Shown in pieces: positions 43,413 through 52,043 of a stretch of DNA of 64,000 bases (within the stretch, counting starts at the first letter, position 1; every line of letters starts with the position of its first letter). This DNA is from Paraburkholderia sejongensis. Its GTDB lineage: Bacteria > Pseudomonadota > Gammaproteobacteria > Burkholderiales > Burkholderiaceae. The translations under genes and the position numbers were made by a program. The stretch lies in assembly GCF_020880815.1 (NCBI RefSeq), contig NZ_JAJITD010000025.1, positions 18,150 to 82,149 on the forward strand, written 5' to 3'. Below the pieces are notes generated by a model. It did not search any database. It saw nothing but the letters and a program-made list of their open reading frames with translations, and was not told the DNA's origin.

Positions 43413-44926
43413 GCGGCCTGCTCCTCGAAGCTCGCCGCAAGCAGCGCTTCTTCCGTGCATTGGTCGGCGGTGAGTACGCGGGTGACCGCCGCCGAGCGAA
43501 ATACGTACGTGCGGTCGCAATGCGACAGCTCTTCGTTTTCCGTCGTGTACCAGATGAAGGTGCGGCCCTTGTGCGCCTCGTCGTGCACGAGTTGATAGAT
43601 GTCGCGCTTCGTGCCGACGTCGACGCCGCGCGTGGGATCGTCCATCAGGATCAACTGCGCGTCCGACGCGAGCGCGCGCGCGAACAGCACCTTCTGCTGA
43701 TTGCCGCCGGACAGCGACAGAATGCCCGCGCTCATCGGCGCGCCGCGTATGCCGATCTTCGTGCGCCACGCTTCGACGAGCGCGCGCGCCGCGCTGCGAT
43801 CGACCAGACCGCGCCGCGCTTTCGCGCCGCCGAGAAGCCACCGCAGATCCAGATTCTGCGCAATCGACCAGACCGGAAACACGCCGTCGCGGCCGCGGTC
43901 GCCCGCGACGAACGCGGCCTTCACGCGGGCGGCGCCGTGACGCGTCGCGGCCTCGTAGATCGCGAGCAGCGCCTCCGTCTGCCCTTGTCCCGCGAGTCCC
44001 GCAAAGCCGACGATCTCGCCGCGCGACGCCTCTATCGACGTGCGCTTCTGCGCGCCGAAGTTCCAGCGGAACGCGCGTTCGCCACCGCTCGCGTTGCGTG
44101 AGCGCGCGGCCGTCGGCGTCTTGTCCGCTTCGAGCTGCTGGCCCATCGCCTGAATGATCGCCGCGCGGCTCGCCGACTCGCGCGGCAACACGCCGACGAT
44201 GCCGCCGTCGCGCATCACGGCCACGCGATCCGCGACACGCTCGATCTCGCCGAGCATGTGCGTGATCAGTACACACGTGATACCGCGTTGCGCAGCGCGC
44301 CGCACGAACGCGAGCAATTGTTCGGCGGTGTGCGCGTCGAGCGATGAGGTCGGCTCGTCGAGAATCACGAGCCGCACTGGTGTATCCGTCACCGTGAAGC
44401 CGCGCGCGATCTCCACCATCTGCTGTTGGGTGAGCGTCAGGTCGGATACCAGCTCGTTGCCCTTGAGCCCGTGGCCGGGAAAAATTTCATCGAGCTTCTC
44501 GCGCATCAGCGCGGTCGCCTCGCGGCGCCAGCCGCGCCCGCGCAATTGCGGATGCACGATCGTCATGTTCTCGGCGACCGTCAGGTTCGCGCACAGCGAC
44601 AGCTCCTGGAACACGCAGCGCACGCCGGCATCGCGCGCGGCATTCGCATCGTAATGCGGGGCAGGCTGACCGTCGACGACGATGCGCCCCTGCGTCGGCG
44701 GATAGACGCCGGCCAGCACGGCCATCAGCGTGGATTTACCGGCGCCGTTGTGTCCCGCGATGCCTACGCATTCTCCGCGCTGGAACGCGAAGTCGATGTC
44801 GGCGAGCGCGCGTACCCGGCCGAAGACCTTGCCGATGCCTTCGAAGCGAATCAGCGCGCCCTGCTGCTCGTTGCTCGATGTTGCTCCCGGTGTTGCTCCC
44901 GCTGTTGCTCCCGCTGTTGCTCCCAT
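43409..44926 (-). CDS. Sugar ABC transporter ATP-binding protein with repeat-encoded N-terminus
   Basis: A 505-residue double-ABC ATPase. Domain 1 has GHNGAGKST and VILDEPTSSLD but a degenerate signature (LTLTQQQMVEIARG); domain 2 has LSGGNQQKVLFARAL and LILMDDPTRGVDVG and lacks a canonical Walker A (GFAGLAGQGQTE). The first 16 residues (MGATAGATAGATPGAT) are encoded by a 12-bp tandem repeat and are dispensable for the ABC fold. No other start gives the full first domain with a good RBS, so the repeat tract is probably translated. Confidence 0.88.
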   Translation of the reverse strand: MGATAGATAGATPGATSSNEQQGALIRFEGIGKVFGRVRALADIDFAFQRGECVGIAGHNGAGKSTLMAVLAGVYPPTQGRIVVDGQPAPHYDANAARDAGVRCVFQELSLCANLTVAENMTIVHPQLRGRGWRREATALMREKLDEIFPGHGLKGNELVSDLTLTQQQMVEIARGFTVTDTPVRLVILDEPTSSLDAHTAEQLLAFVRRAAQRGITCVLITHMLGEIERVADRVAVMRDGGIVGVLPRESASRAAIIQAMGQQLEADKTPTAARSRNASGGERAFRWNFGAQKRTSIEASRGEIVGFAGLAGQGQTEALLAIYEAATRHGAARVKAAFVAGDRGRDGVFPVWSIAQNLDLRWLLGGAKARRGLVDRSAARALVEAWRTKIGIRGAPMSAGILSLSGGNQQKVLFARALASDAQLILMDDPTRGVDVGTKRDIYQLVHDEAHKGRTFIWYTTENEELSHCDRTYVFRSAAVTRVLTADQCTEEALLAASFEEQAA

Positions 44927-44928
44927 TC
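44881..44928. repeat. 12-bp tandem repeat, four units, in the ATPase N-terminus
   Basis: TTGCTCCC recurs with period 12 at 44881, 44893, 44905 and 44917, with variable last four bases. On the minus strand it encodes GAT-(A/P) repeats at the start of the ATPase. The unit is a multiple of three, so copy-number changes would keep the frame. Confidence 0.85.
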
Positions 44929-44951
44929 ACATGCCTCCATGCCCGGCGACG

Positions 44952-45012
44952 CGAACCGCTTGCTCGAACCGCCTGCTCGAACTGCTTGCTTCAATTGCCT
45001 GAACTGCTTGCT
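44952..45012. repeat. 13-bp degenerate tandem repeat before the ATPase gene
   Basis: CGAACCGCTTGCT-like units occur at 44952, 44965 and 44978, followed by a degenerate stretch and a final GAACTGCTTGCT at 45001. The array occupies most of the gap between the promoter-proximal binding-protein gene and the ATPase gene, where RNA processing or differential expression in ABC operons often occurs. Confidence 0.75.
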
Positions 45013-45031
45013 GGGATGTGACCGGACGCGC

Positions 45032-46066
45032 TTACTTCCTGTCGAGCAAGGCCACGGTCTGCGGTAGCGTGTAGGTGACGTCGGCGAGTCCGCCCGGTGG
45101 CGTCGCCGCGAGCTTCGCCGGCAACTCCTGTTCGGAGATTGCGAGCAGCGGCACGTTGATCGTCACGTCCTTCGGAATGTGCTTGCCCGCGAGCACCTGC
45201 TGCGCGACCCAGAACGCGAACGACACAGCGCCCGGCGGGTTCGACAATGAGCGCGACTGGTAACCGGTCTTCGCCTGCTCGCTCCACCACTGGAGTTCCG
45301 GGTAGGTGCTGCCGATGATCATCGGCGGCGTGGGTCGATTGGCCGCCTTGAACGCCTGCGCGATGCCGAACGACATCTCGCCTTCGGTCGCGACGCCATC
45401 GACTTGCGGCAGCGTCGGAAGAACGCCCGCGACGGCCTTCTGCGCGACCGACTGCGTCCAGTCGCCGTTCACCGAGCCGACGAGCTTCAGGCCCGGATGC
45501 TTTTTCAGCCCTTCGAGCACGCCTTCATGCATCAGGTTGTCGACGGAAATGCCGGCCACGCCTCGCACTTCCAGGATGTTGCCTTTGCCGTTCAGGCGGG
45601 TCGCCAGATAGTCGACGCCCTGCTCGGCCCAGCCCTTGAAATCGAAATTGACGCGATACGCGCACGGTTCGTCGACCACACCGTCGAACGACACGACGAC
45701 GATGCCCGCCGCGCACGCCTTCCTGATCGTTCCGTTGAGCGCGGTGGGCGACACGGCGTCGATCACGATCGCGTTGTAGCCTTGCAGGATCAGGTTTTGC
45801 ACCTGCTGCGCCTGCTCGGTCACCTGGTTTTCAGCGGTCGTGAACGCGGGCGCGGCGGCGATCTTCTTGTCGCTCGCCGCCTGTTGCGCGACCGTGTTCC
45901 AGCTTTTGAGCATCGACTGGCGCCACGCGTTGCCCGCGAAGCTGTTGGATAGCGCGATTTTCTTTTGCGACGTATCGCCGGTCGCGACCTGCGCGTGCGC
46001 CGCGCTGCCGAACATGCACGCTGCGAGCGCAAGCGCGGCCCTGAGCTGTATTCCTCGACGGAACAT
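45032..46066 (-). CDS. Sugar ABC transporter binding protein, first copy (promoter-proximal)
   Basis: A 344-residue periplasmic sugar-binding protein with a signal peptide (LRAALALAACMFGSAAHA) and the fold strands KIALSNSFAGNAWRQSMLKSW, YNAIVIDAVSPTALNG and VVSFDGVVDEPCAYRVNFD. AGGAGA lies 7 bases before the ATG at 46066. It is the first gene of the second sugar ABC operon and is paralogous to the last gene. The substrate is not recognisable from sequence; lactonase linkage suggests an aldose. Confidence 0.88.
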   Translation of the reverse strand: MFRRGIQLRAALALAACMFGSAAHAQVATGDTSQKKIALSNSFAGNAWRQSMLKSWNTVAQQAASDKKIAAAPAFTTAENQVTEQAQQVQNLILQGYNAIVIDAVSPTALNGTIRKACAAGIVVVSFDGVVDEPCAYRVNFDFKGWAEQGVDYLATRLNGKGNILEVRGVAGISVDNLMHEGVLEGLKKHPGLKLVGSVNGDWTQSVAQKAVAGVLPTLPQVDGVATEGEMSFGIAQAFKAANRPTPPMIIGSTYPELQWWSEQAKTGYQSRSLSNPPGAVSFAFWVAQQVLAGKHIPKDVTINVPLLAISEQELPAKLAATPPGGLADVTYTLPQTVALLDRK

Positions 46067-46144
46067 CCTGTCATCTCCTATGGTTTTTCTTGGAGACACG
46101 ACGCGGCTTGATGGACAGTGCGCCGCTGCATTGATCTCCGGCGC

Positions 46145-46176
46145 GGTCAGGCCAATTAGTTCTGGTCAGGCCAATT
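46145..46176. promoter_or_regulatory. Two 13-bp direct repeats downstream of the promoter
   Basis: GGTCAGGCCAATT occurs exactly twice (46145-46157 and 46164-46176), 19 bp apart. Read on the minus strand they lie just downstream of the predicted transcription start of the sugar ABC operon, a repressor-like position. The core AATTGGCCTGACC resembles GntR/FCD-type operators. Confidence 0.55.
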
Positions 46177-46188
46177 GATCGCGGAGCC

Positions 46189-46217
46189 AGTATAGCGACT
46201 GGTTTTGGCGCGTGCAA
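46189..46217 (-). promoter_or_regulatory. Sigma-70 promoter of the second sugar ABC operon
   Basis: On the minus strand TTGCAC (46217-46212) and TATACT (46194-46189) are separated by exactly 17 bases, giving good -35 and -10 hexamers. Transcription would start near 46182, about 115 bases before the binding-protein ATG. Confidence 0.65.
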
Positions 46218-46224
46218 TGCGGGT

Positions 46225-46238
46225 GGTTACCGGTAACC
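46225..46238. promoter_or_regulatory. 14-bp perfect palindrome, LacI-type operator candidate
   Basis: GGTTACCGGTAACC is a perfect palindrome with a central CG, typical of LacI-family operators (the gluconate-type TGTTACCGGTAACA is close). It lies immediately upstream of the -35 box. No LacI-family regulator gene is in the window, so the cognate protein would be encoded elsewhere. Confidence 0.5.
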
Positions 46239-46412
46239 GCTGTGTACCAGCTGCGCTCTGGCCGTAACATTGTTATGCGTTACGATCGGCCCAATGCGGT
46301 TGCACACGATTCATGCAAGCTCCGTCCGGCCCCCCGCTTCTGCGCGTCCTGAACTTCTTCGCGGTCGACACGCGGGAACGGGGTACGAGTTGTATCAATC
46401 GAGCAAGCAAGC

Positions 46413-48131
46413 ATGCAGAACGTCCACAAATTAGAAGCTCCCGCGCTCCGCAACGCACTCGGGACGCCGACGCTCGGCGGCTCGTTGCTCGCACTTCTGT
46501 TCTGGTGGCAGTCACTGACGCCGACACTGATACCGCGGTCGTGGGGAATGCAAACCGCGATCGGCGCGATCTGCGTGGCCATCGGCTACGGGATAGGCAC
46601 AATGGCCGGCGCTGGAGTGCATCGGCTCCTGAAGTGGTGGGGATGCTTGCCCGCAAGCATGATCCGCCGGTGTGGCTGGACCGTTCTGGCAGTGGCCTGG
46701 CTCGCTGCGATATTCGTCGGCCCGAAGCTATGGCTCGACTGGCAGAACGAGCAACGCAGCTTCATGGGAATGGCGTCCATCGGTTGGTCTGACGGCGTGC
46801 TGGTGGGCCTGCTCTCGCCTTTCGCCGCCGTGGTTCTGGTGGGCGCCGGGCGCGTGATGATCCACGGTTTCGCCGCAGCGAAGCGGGTCGTCCAGCGCTA
46901 CGTGCCGTCGATCGTGTCGGTGCCGGCAACAGCGCTGCTGGTCGCCGTGATCGGCATCGCGCTGGCTCGCGGAGTGGCGCTTCCCGCCTTCACCGCGGCC
47001 GCCAACTTCGTCCATGCGCGGGTGAACGAGAAAACGGCTGATGGAATCCAGGCTCCCAGCTCGTCGGCGGTCTCCGGCAGCAGCGCATCGCTGGTTGCCT
47101 GGGACACGTTGGGACTCAGGGGGCGCAACTTCGTGGCGGCAGTCACAAGCGGGCAGGAGCTTGCGACGTCCCACGCGACGGATGCCGGGTTCGTTGATCC
47201 GGTGAGAGTGTACGTTGGGTTGGATTCCGCGAAGTCCGCGCGGCAGCGCGCACAGCTCGCAGTTCGTGAGCTCGAACGCGCGGGCGGGTTCAAGCGGAAA
47301 GTGCTTGTCGTGTGGGTGCCCACCGGCACGGGTTGGATAGTCCCGAAAGCCGCGACTTCGCTTGAGCAGATGTACCGCGGCGATACGGCGATCGTCGCCA
47401 TCCAATACTCTTTTCTGCCTAGTCTGCTCGCCGTCTTCATGGACGATGGACTCGCGAACGAGGCGGGAATCACGCTCTTCAACGCCGTTCGCGCGCGCTG
47501 GTCAATGCTGCCGCCGGATCGGCGCCCGAAGCTTGTCGTGTTCGGCAAGAGCCTCGGCGCCGCGGGGGTGGAGGCATCTTTCGTCGGAGCGGACGCCTCT
47601 GCCTCGGTCGCCAACATGGTGGGTCAGACAGATGGCGTGCTGATCACCGGCGGCAGACAAAGCAATCCTATCCATTCCCAGCTCACTCGCGAGCGCGATT
47701 CCAGGTCGCCCTTCTGGCAGCCGATCTTCGACGAGGGGCGCTCCGTACGGTTCCTGAACCGGGATCCGCATCAGCTGTCATTGGATGCCGACTGGCCGGC
47801 TCCGCGAATCGTGTATCTGCAGCATGCGGCCGATCCGGCCGTCTTCTGGAATGGCAAGGCGCTGTGGTGGCCGCCGGAGTGGATGGCTGCGCCCCGTGGC
47901 TTCGACGTACGTGACGCCGTGCGTTGGTTTCCGATCGTCTCGGGTGTGCAGGCGGCGGGCGATCTGCTCAACCAGCTCAACGTGCCGCCGGGCTTCGGAC
48001 ACAACTACGCGTCATCAGAGTATGTCAAGGCTTGGGCCAGTATCATGCCTCCCGACGGCTGGACGGACGCAGACACCGAACGACTGGCGCACTCAATCGA
48101 CGAGACGGCGGGCGACGAATCAGAGCCGTGA
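46413..48131 (+). CDS. Membrane-anchored alpha/beta hydrolase (Abhydrolase_9 family)
   Basis: A 572-residue protein with four or five N-terminal membrane helices (about 20-215) and a C-terminal alpha/beta-hydrolase domain (about 250-550). The nucleophile elbow is FGKSLGAAG; further family stretches are VWVPTGTGWIVPKAATSLEQMY, GDTAIVAIQYSFLPS and YLQHAADPAVFW. This architecture is best known from actinobacteria. Synonymous codon use appears less GC-extreme than the neighbours (my impression), which fits transfer. The RBS is weak and the substrate unknown; it may act on a lipid or cell-envelope ester. Confidence 0.85.
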   Translation: MQNVHKLEAPALRNALGTPTLGGSLLALLFWWQSLTPTLIPRSWGMQTAIGAICVAIGYGIGTMAGAGVHRLLKWWGCLPASMIRRCGWTVLAVAWLAAIFVGPKLWLDWQNEQRSFMGMASIGWSDGVLVGLLSPFAAVVLVGAGRVMIHGFAAAKRVVQRYVPSIVSVPATALLVAVIGIALARGVALPAFTAAANFVHARVNEKTADGIQAPSSSAVSGSSASLVAWDTLGLRGRNFVAAVTSGQELATSHATDAGFVDPVRVYVGLDSAKSARQRAQLAVRELERAGGFKRKVLVVWVPTGTGWIVPKAATSLEQMYRGDTAIVAIQYSFLPSLLAVFMDDGLANEAGITLFNAVRARWSMLPPDRRPKLVVFGKSLGAAGVEASFVGADASASVANMVGQTDGVLITGGRQSNPIHSQLTRERDSRSPFWQPIFDEGRSVRFLNRDPHQLSLDADWPAPRIVYLQHAADPAVFWNGKALWWPPEWMAAPRGFDVRDAVRWFPIVSGVQAAGDLLNQLNVPPGFGHNYASSEYVKAWASIMPPDGWTDADTERLAHSIDETAGDESEP

Positions 48132-48183
48132 GCGAACTGCTCAAACAGTTCAACCCGGTAGCAGCCATGGGAGTCGGGCCTGA

Positions 48184-49347
48184 CTAGCCGGCGACCGCAA
48201 GATGATCCGCCAGGCGCATCAGCATCGCGTCGCAACCATTCAATTGCTCGACGGTGACGAACTCGTCCGGCTTGTGCCCCTGGTCCATGCTGCCCGGCCC
48301 GCAAACGACCGCCGGAATACCGGCGCGCGTAAACAGCCCGCCTTCGGTGCCGAACGCCACGGTGCCGAATTCATTCGATCCACTCAGCAGCGCGAGCAGA
48401 CGCGCCGCTTCGCTTTCCTTATCAGTTGCCAGTTCCGGATACGCGTTCAACTGCTCCAAACGAATATCCGTCGACGCTTGTACTGCCCGCATTTTCGGCA
48501 GCAGTTCGGCTTGCGCGTAGGCCTGCAATTTATCCGCTACGACGGTCGCATCGAACCCCGGAACAGAACGCACTTCGAAATCGAATTCGCATTCGGCCGG
48601 CACGATGTTCAATGCGCGGCCGCCCTTGATGACGCCGGTCTGCACGGTCGAGAACGGTGGATCGAAACGAGCATCGTGGTGTTGCGGCTCGGCCAGTTCT
48701 TCCCCGATTGCTTCGAGCCGATTGATCAAACGGGCCGCATATTGAATTGCGTTCACGCCATAAGGTGCGAAGGCCGAGTGACACGCGGCGCCCTTCACGC
48801 TGCAGCGCATCGCCAGTTTGCCCTTGTGACCGAGCACCGGTTTCAATTCGGTCGGCTCGCCAATCAGGCATAAACGAGGTTTATGCTCGCGCCGCGCCAG
48901 TTCGGCCAACATCGGTCGAACGCCAACGCAACCGACTTCCTCGTCGTAGGAAAACGCGAGGTGGACCGGCACGTCGAGCTTGCGCTTCAGAAATACGGGC
49001 ACTGCCGCCAGCACGGACGCGATATACCCTTTCATGTCGGCGGTGCCGCGACCGTACAGACGCCCGTCCTTCTCGGTCAGACGGAATGGCTCGACCGTCC
49101 ATGCCTGACCGTCGACCGGCACGACGTCCGTGTGCCCGGACAGCACGATGCCGCCCCGGTCGCGCGGACCGATAGTCGCGAACAGATTCGCTTTGCTGCG
49201 CTCGTCGTTATGAAAGAGTTCGCTTTCCACCCCGAGGTCCGCAAGGTACTGCTGCACGAACGAGATCAATTCCAGGTTGGAGTCGCGACTGACGGTCGAA
49301 AAACCGATCAGCCGCCCGAGCAATTCGCGGCTCGACAGTTCACTCAT
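48184..49347 (-). CDS. ArgE/DapE-family metallohydrolase (acetylornithine deacetylase-like)
   Basis: A 387-residue M20-type deacylase. Zinc-binding residues are visible in VLSGHTDVVPVDG, YGRGTADMKGY and FSYDEEVGCVG, and the C-terminal His in DQGHKPDEF. It is annotated by similarity as acetylornithine deacetylase, but it is the last gene of a catabolic operon (flavin monooxygenase, Rid protein, DUF1028), so it more likely removes an acyl group from an amine or amino-acid intermediate. Its start overlaps the DUF1028 stop by 8 bases. Confidence 0.88.
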   Translation of the reverse strand: MSELSSRELLGRLIGFSTVSRDSNLELISFVQQYLADLGVESELFHNDERSKANLFATIGPRDRGGIVLSGHTDVVPVDGQAWTVEPFRLTEKDGRLYGRGTADMKGYIASVLAAVPVFLKRKLDVPVHLAFSYDEEVGCVGVRPMLAELARREHKPRLCLIGEPTELKPVLGHKGKLAMRCSVKGAACHSAFAPYGVNAIQYAARLINRLEAIGEELAEPQHHDARFDPPFSTVQTGVIKGGRALNIVPAECEFDFEVRSVPGFDATVVADKLQAYAQAELLPKMRAVQASTDIRLEQLNAYPELATDKESEAARLLALLSGSNEFGTVAFGTEGGLFTRAGIPAVVCGPGSMDQGHKPDEFVTVEQLNGCDAMLMRLADHLAVAG

Positions 49348-50017
49348 CGCCTGGCACTCCGTAGCTCGGTGCGGCAGTCGGATTCAATGCGCGCGCGGTG
49401 TAGTCCTGCATTTGCGGCCGATAGGCCTGCCACAATGCATCGAGCTGACCGAGCGGATCTTCGTCGGCCCAGTCGACGCGCAGATCGACCACCGGCCAGA
49501 CTTGCGCATCGACGATCTTCAACGCGGCCGAATGCACCGGCCCCGCCTCGCCGCCCGCTGCCAGCGCGGCGTGCATCGCTGCAAGCAGGCGAGCCGCGAG
49601 CGCTCCCTGCGCGCGCTCGAACGCGTCGACCATTGCTTCGATCACCTGCTGGCCGGCCAGCAGATTGCCGGCCGCAACGCACTGCTCGCCCGCCACCGCG
49701 TTATGCACGCCGAGCGCCTGTTGCCCGGTGAACATCGCGGTGCGCCCGTGACTGTCGATCACGGTCACCTGCCGATACTCGCTCCATTCGCTCTCTCGCA
49801 ACGCCTGTTCGAGCGCCGCATCCGGCGCAAGCTGTTGCTGTTCTAGCAGACCGAGTATTCGCGGACCGAGCGCGGGCAACGTGACGTTTTGCGTCGCGAC
49901 CGCGCCTACCCCGGCACGCGCCCACGGGCACCGCGCACCGACCGCGATGCTCGACGAACTGATGGCGATGCCGAGTTGGCCGGTCTGCCGGCAGCGTCCG
50001 ACGATCGAGAATGTCAT
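49340..50017 (-). CDS. DUF1028 (Ntn-hydrolase-like) protein
   Basis: A 225-residue DUF1028 protein: MTFSIVGRCRQTGQLGIAISSSSIAVGARCPWARAGVGAVATQ-type start, ending in a conserved VDLRVDWADEDPLGQLDALW. The family adopts an Ntn-hydrolase-like fold; here Thr2 would be the N-terminal nucleophile after Met removal. Function is unassigned. It is placed between a Rid protein and an M20 deacylase, which suggests amide or imide hydrolysis in the pathway. Confidence 0.88.
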   Translation of the reverse strand: MTFSIVGRCRQTGQLGIAISSSSIAVGARCPWARAGVGAVATQNVTLPALGPRILGLLEQQQLAPDAALEQALRESEWSEYRQVTVIDSHGRTAMFTGQQALGVHNAVAGEQCVAAGNLLAGQQVIEAMVDAFERAQGALAARLLAAMHAALAAGGEAGPVHSAALKIVDAQVWPVVDLRVDWADEDPLGQLDALWQAYRPQMQDYTARALNPTAAPSYGVPGDE

Positions 50018-50027
50018 GCGCAGCTCC

Positions 50028-50459
50028 TCACGCCTGAGCGGGCGTCCAGTTGTCCGGAATGACGGCGATCACATCGATTTCCATCAGCCACTGCGGCTGA
50101 CCGAGCGCGCTCACCACGAGACCCGTCGAAATCGGATAGACGCCCTTCAACCACTTGCCGACCTCCTGATAGACCGGTTCGCGGTAACGCGGGTCGATCA
50201 GATAGGTCGTCGTCTTGACGATATGCGACAGATCGCTGCCCGCCTCTTCGAGCAGTTGCTTGACGTTCTTCATCGCCTGCTCGGCCTGCGCGCGCGGGTC
50301 GCCCAATCCAATCAGATTGCCGTCGAAATCGGTACCGACCTGGCCGCGCACGTAGACCGTATTGCCGGCACGAACCGCCTGGCACAGGTCGTTGTCGAGC
50401 GATTGATTCGGGTAGGTATCCTTCGTATTGAACATGCGGATGCGGGTATGCGTCGGCAT
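50028..50459 (-). CDS. Rid-family protein without the catalytic Arg
   Basis: A 143-residue Rid/YjgF protein (VRAGNTVYVRGQVGTDFDGNLIG; AEQAMKNVKQLLEEAGSDLSHIVKTTTYLIDP; LMEIDVIAV). The Arg that binds the substrate carboxylate in RidA (in PARS) is not conserved here (YPISTGLVV), so it is probably not a canonical 2-aminoacrylate deaminase but a pathway-specific Rid subfamily member. It starts with ATG inside a TGATG overlap with the monooxygenase stop. Confidence 0.85.
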   Translation of the reverse strand: MPTHTRIRMFNTKDTYPNQSLDNDLCQAVRAGNTVYVRGQVGTDFDGNLIGLGDPRAQAEQAMKNVKQLLEEAGSDLSHIVKTTTYLIDPRYREPVYQEVGKWLKGVYPISTGLVVSALGQPQWLMEIDVIAVIPDNWTPAQA

Positions 50460-51817
50460 CAATTCACTCCCAGTTCGTTGGCTTTTGTAACCTGCGACTT
50501 CTCGCGCGAGGCCTCGGCTTCAGTCGCCGCGCGCGCGAGACGCTCATTCTGGCGACGCTGCGACGCGTCGTGATAAGCCAGATATTTGCGCTGCGTGGCG
50601 ATGTGATCGGCGATGTGTTTCGCGTCGTGCCATACACCCCAGATAAACGACGAACCGCGACGCGACAGCCACGGCAGGCCGACGAAATAAATGCCCGGTT
50701 CCTTCGCTACACCGCGCTGATGCTGCGGCTTGCCCTTCGCATCGAAGGTATCCACCTGGAGCCAGTTGAAATCGACCGCATAGCCGGTCGCCCAGATGAT
50801 CGTCTTTACACCGGCCTGCGCAAGATCCAGCTCGCGCAGCGGCTGCGTGACACAGTCGGGATCGGGCGGGACCAGCCGTGCGTCGGGTTCTTCGGGCAAA
50901 TCGATGCCGTTGCGCTGAACATAAGCGTCCGCGGCATCGAGCAGCGCCATCAGGTTCTCATCGCCGCGCCGGATATTGTCGGCGAGATCCTGTTCGAAGC
51001 TCACCACGCCATTGGCGAACGATCGCGTCAAGCCGACCAGCGTAATGCCCCGATGAGCCAGTTTGCGGAAATCGATCGTCTGGCCGCCGTACGCACCGCT
51101 GACGGCAATCGTCACGTGCTCGCGTCCAGGCCCGGCGACTTCCTTGTCCCACTCGCCGAGCACGCCTAACCACCAGCAAAAATCGCGGCCGCGGTACGAG
51201 CGCGGCGGACGGTCGTGAGCGCCGACCGACAGATAGACCTGGCGCCCCGCGCGCTGCAGTTCGTCGGCGATCTGCACGCCCGACGAGCCCGCGCCGACCA
51301 CCAGCACCGCGCCTTCCGGCAGTTGCGCGGGGTTGCGGTAATCGGCCGAATGCAGTTGCGTCAGACCTGCATCGTCCGGCGCGAGCTGGGGAATCACCGG
51401 CCGCTGGAACGGCCCGGTCGCGACGACCACGCGGTTGGCCTCGATCACGCCGTCGGTGGTTTCGATCGTGAAGCCCGGATGCCCGTCGCGACGCTTGACG
51501 CTGGTGACTTCGACGCCGGTGCGGATCGGCGCATTGAACTTGCGTGCATAGGCCTCGAAGTACTCGGCGACCTGATCCTTACCGGCAAAAGCGTCGGGGT
51601 CGAGCCCTTCGAATTCCAGCCCCGGGAAGCGGTCATGCCAGGCCGGGCCGTTGGCGACCAGCGAATCCCAGCGCCCGGTGCGCCAGCGTTCGGCGATCCG
51701 GTCCCGTTCCAGCACCAGATGCGGCACGCCCAGTTTGCCGAGATGCTCGCTCATCGCGACGCCGGCCTGACCGGCACCCACGACCAGCGTGTCAATCGAC
51801 AACGTTTCAGCCGTCAT
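50459..51817 (-). CDS. Flavin-containing monooxygenase
   Basis: A 452-residue flavoprotein with an N-terminal FAD-binding motif (VVGAGQAGVAMSEHLGKLG), an NADPH-binding motif (VVGAGSSGVQIADELQRAG) and an FMO-type ATG stretch (WATGYAVDF). It would N- or S-oxidise, or oxidise an amine substrate with NADPH and O2. The frame is open to 52018; the ATG at 51817 follows AAAGGAGA by 6 bases. It is the first gene of the minus-strand operon and divergent from a LysR regulator. Confidence 0.9.
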   Translation of the reverse strand: MTAETLSIDTLVVGAGQAGVAMSEHLGKLGVPHLVLERDRIAERWRTGRWDSLVANGPAWHDRFPGLEFEGLDPDAFAGKDQVAEYFEAYARKFNAPIRTGVEVTSVKRRDGHPGFTIETTDGVIEANRVVVATGPFQRPVIPQLAPDDAGLTQLHSADYRNPAQLPEGAVLVVGAGSSGVQIADELQRAGRQVYLSVGAHDRPPRSYRGRDFCWWLGVLGEWDKEVAGPGREHVTIAVSGAYGGQTIDFRKLAHRGITLVGLTRSFANGVVSFEQDLADNIRRGDENLMALLDAADAYVQRNGIDLPEEPDARLVPPDPDCVTQPLRELDLAQAGVKTIIWATGYAVDFNWLQVDTFDAKGKPQHQRGVAKEPGIYFVGLPWLSRRGSSFIWGVWHDAKHIADHIATQRKYLAYHDASQRRQNERLARAATEAEASREKSQVTKANELGVN

Positions 51818-51970
51818 GGCTGTCTCCTTTCGAAAAGCGAGTGGATTCGGATGTTCCGTTGCTGACGCGATACGAGCGCGAAGCGCTCGGGCCGCATTGC
51901 GTCTGCCGGCGGATCGCTCTGGGACTGAATGTACGCCGCGTCTCTCGCAAACAAAAATACATTCAAAAAA

Positions 51971-51996
51971 TGCTATGCATTGTTTTTTGCTATGCA
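51971..51996. promoter_or_regulatory. Two copies of TGCTATGCA, probable LysR sites
   Basis: TGCTATGCA occurs at 51971-51979 and 51988-51996 (17 bp apart) in the divergent region between the monooxygenase operon and the LysR gene. The first copy extends to ATGCTATGCAT, an ATGC-N3-GCAT palindrome. A third copy, inverted, lies before the Rieske gene. Confidence 0.65.
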
Positions 51997-52043
51997 GCGG
52001 TTTATTTTGCGACCACAATAAAGACGCTCATCGGGAGACCTGC

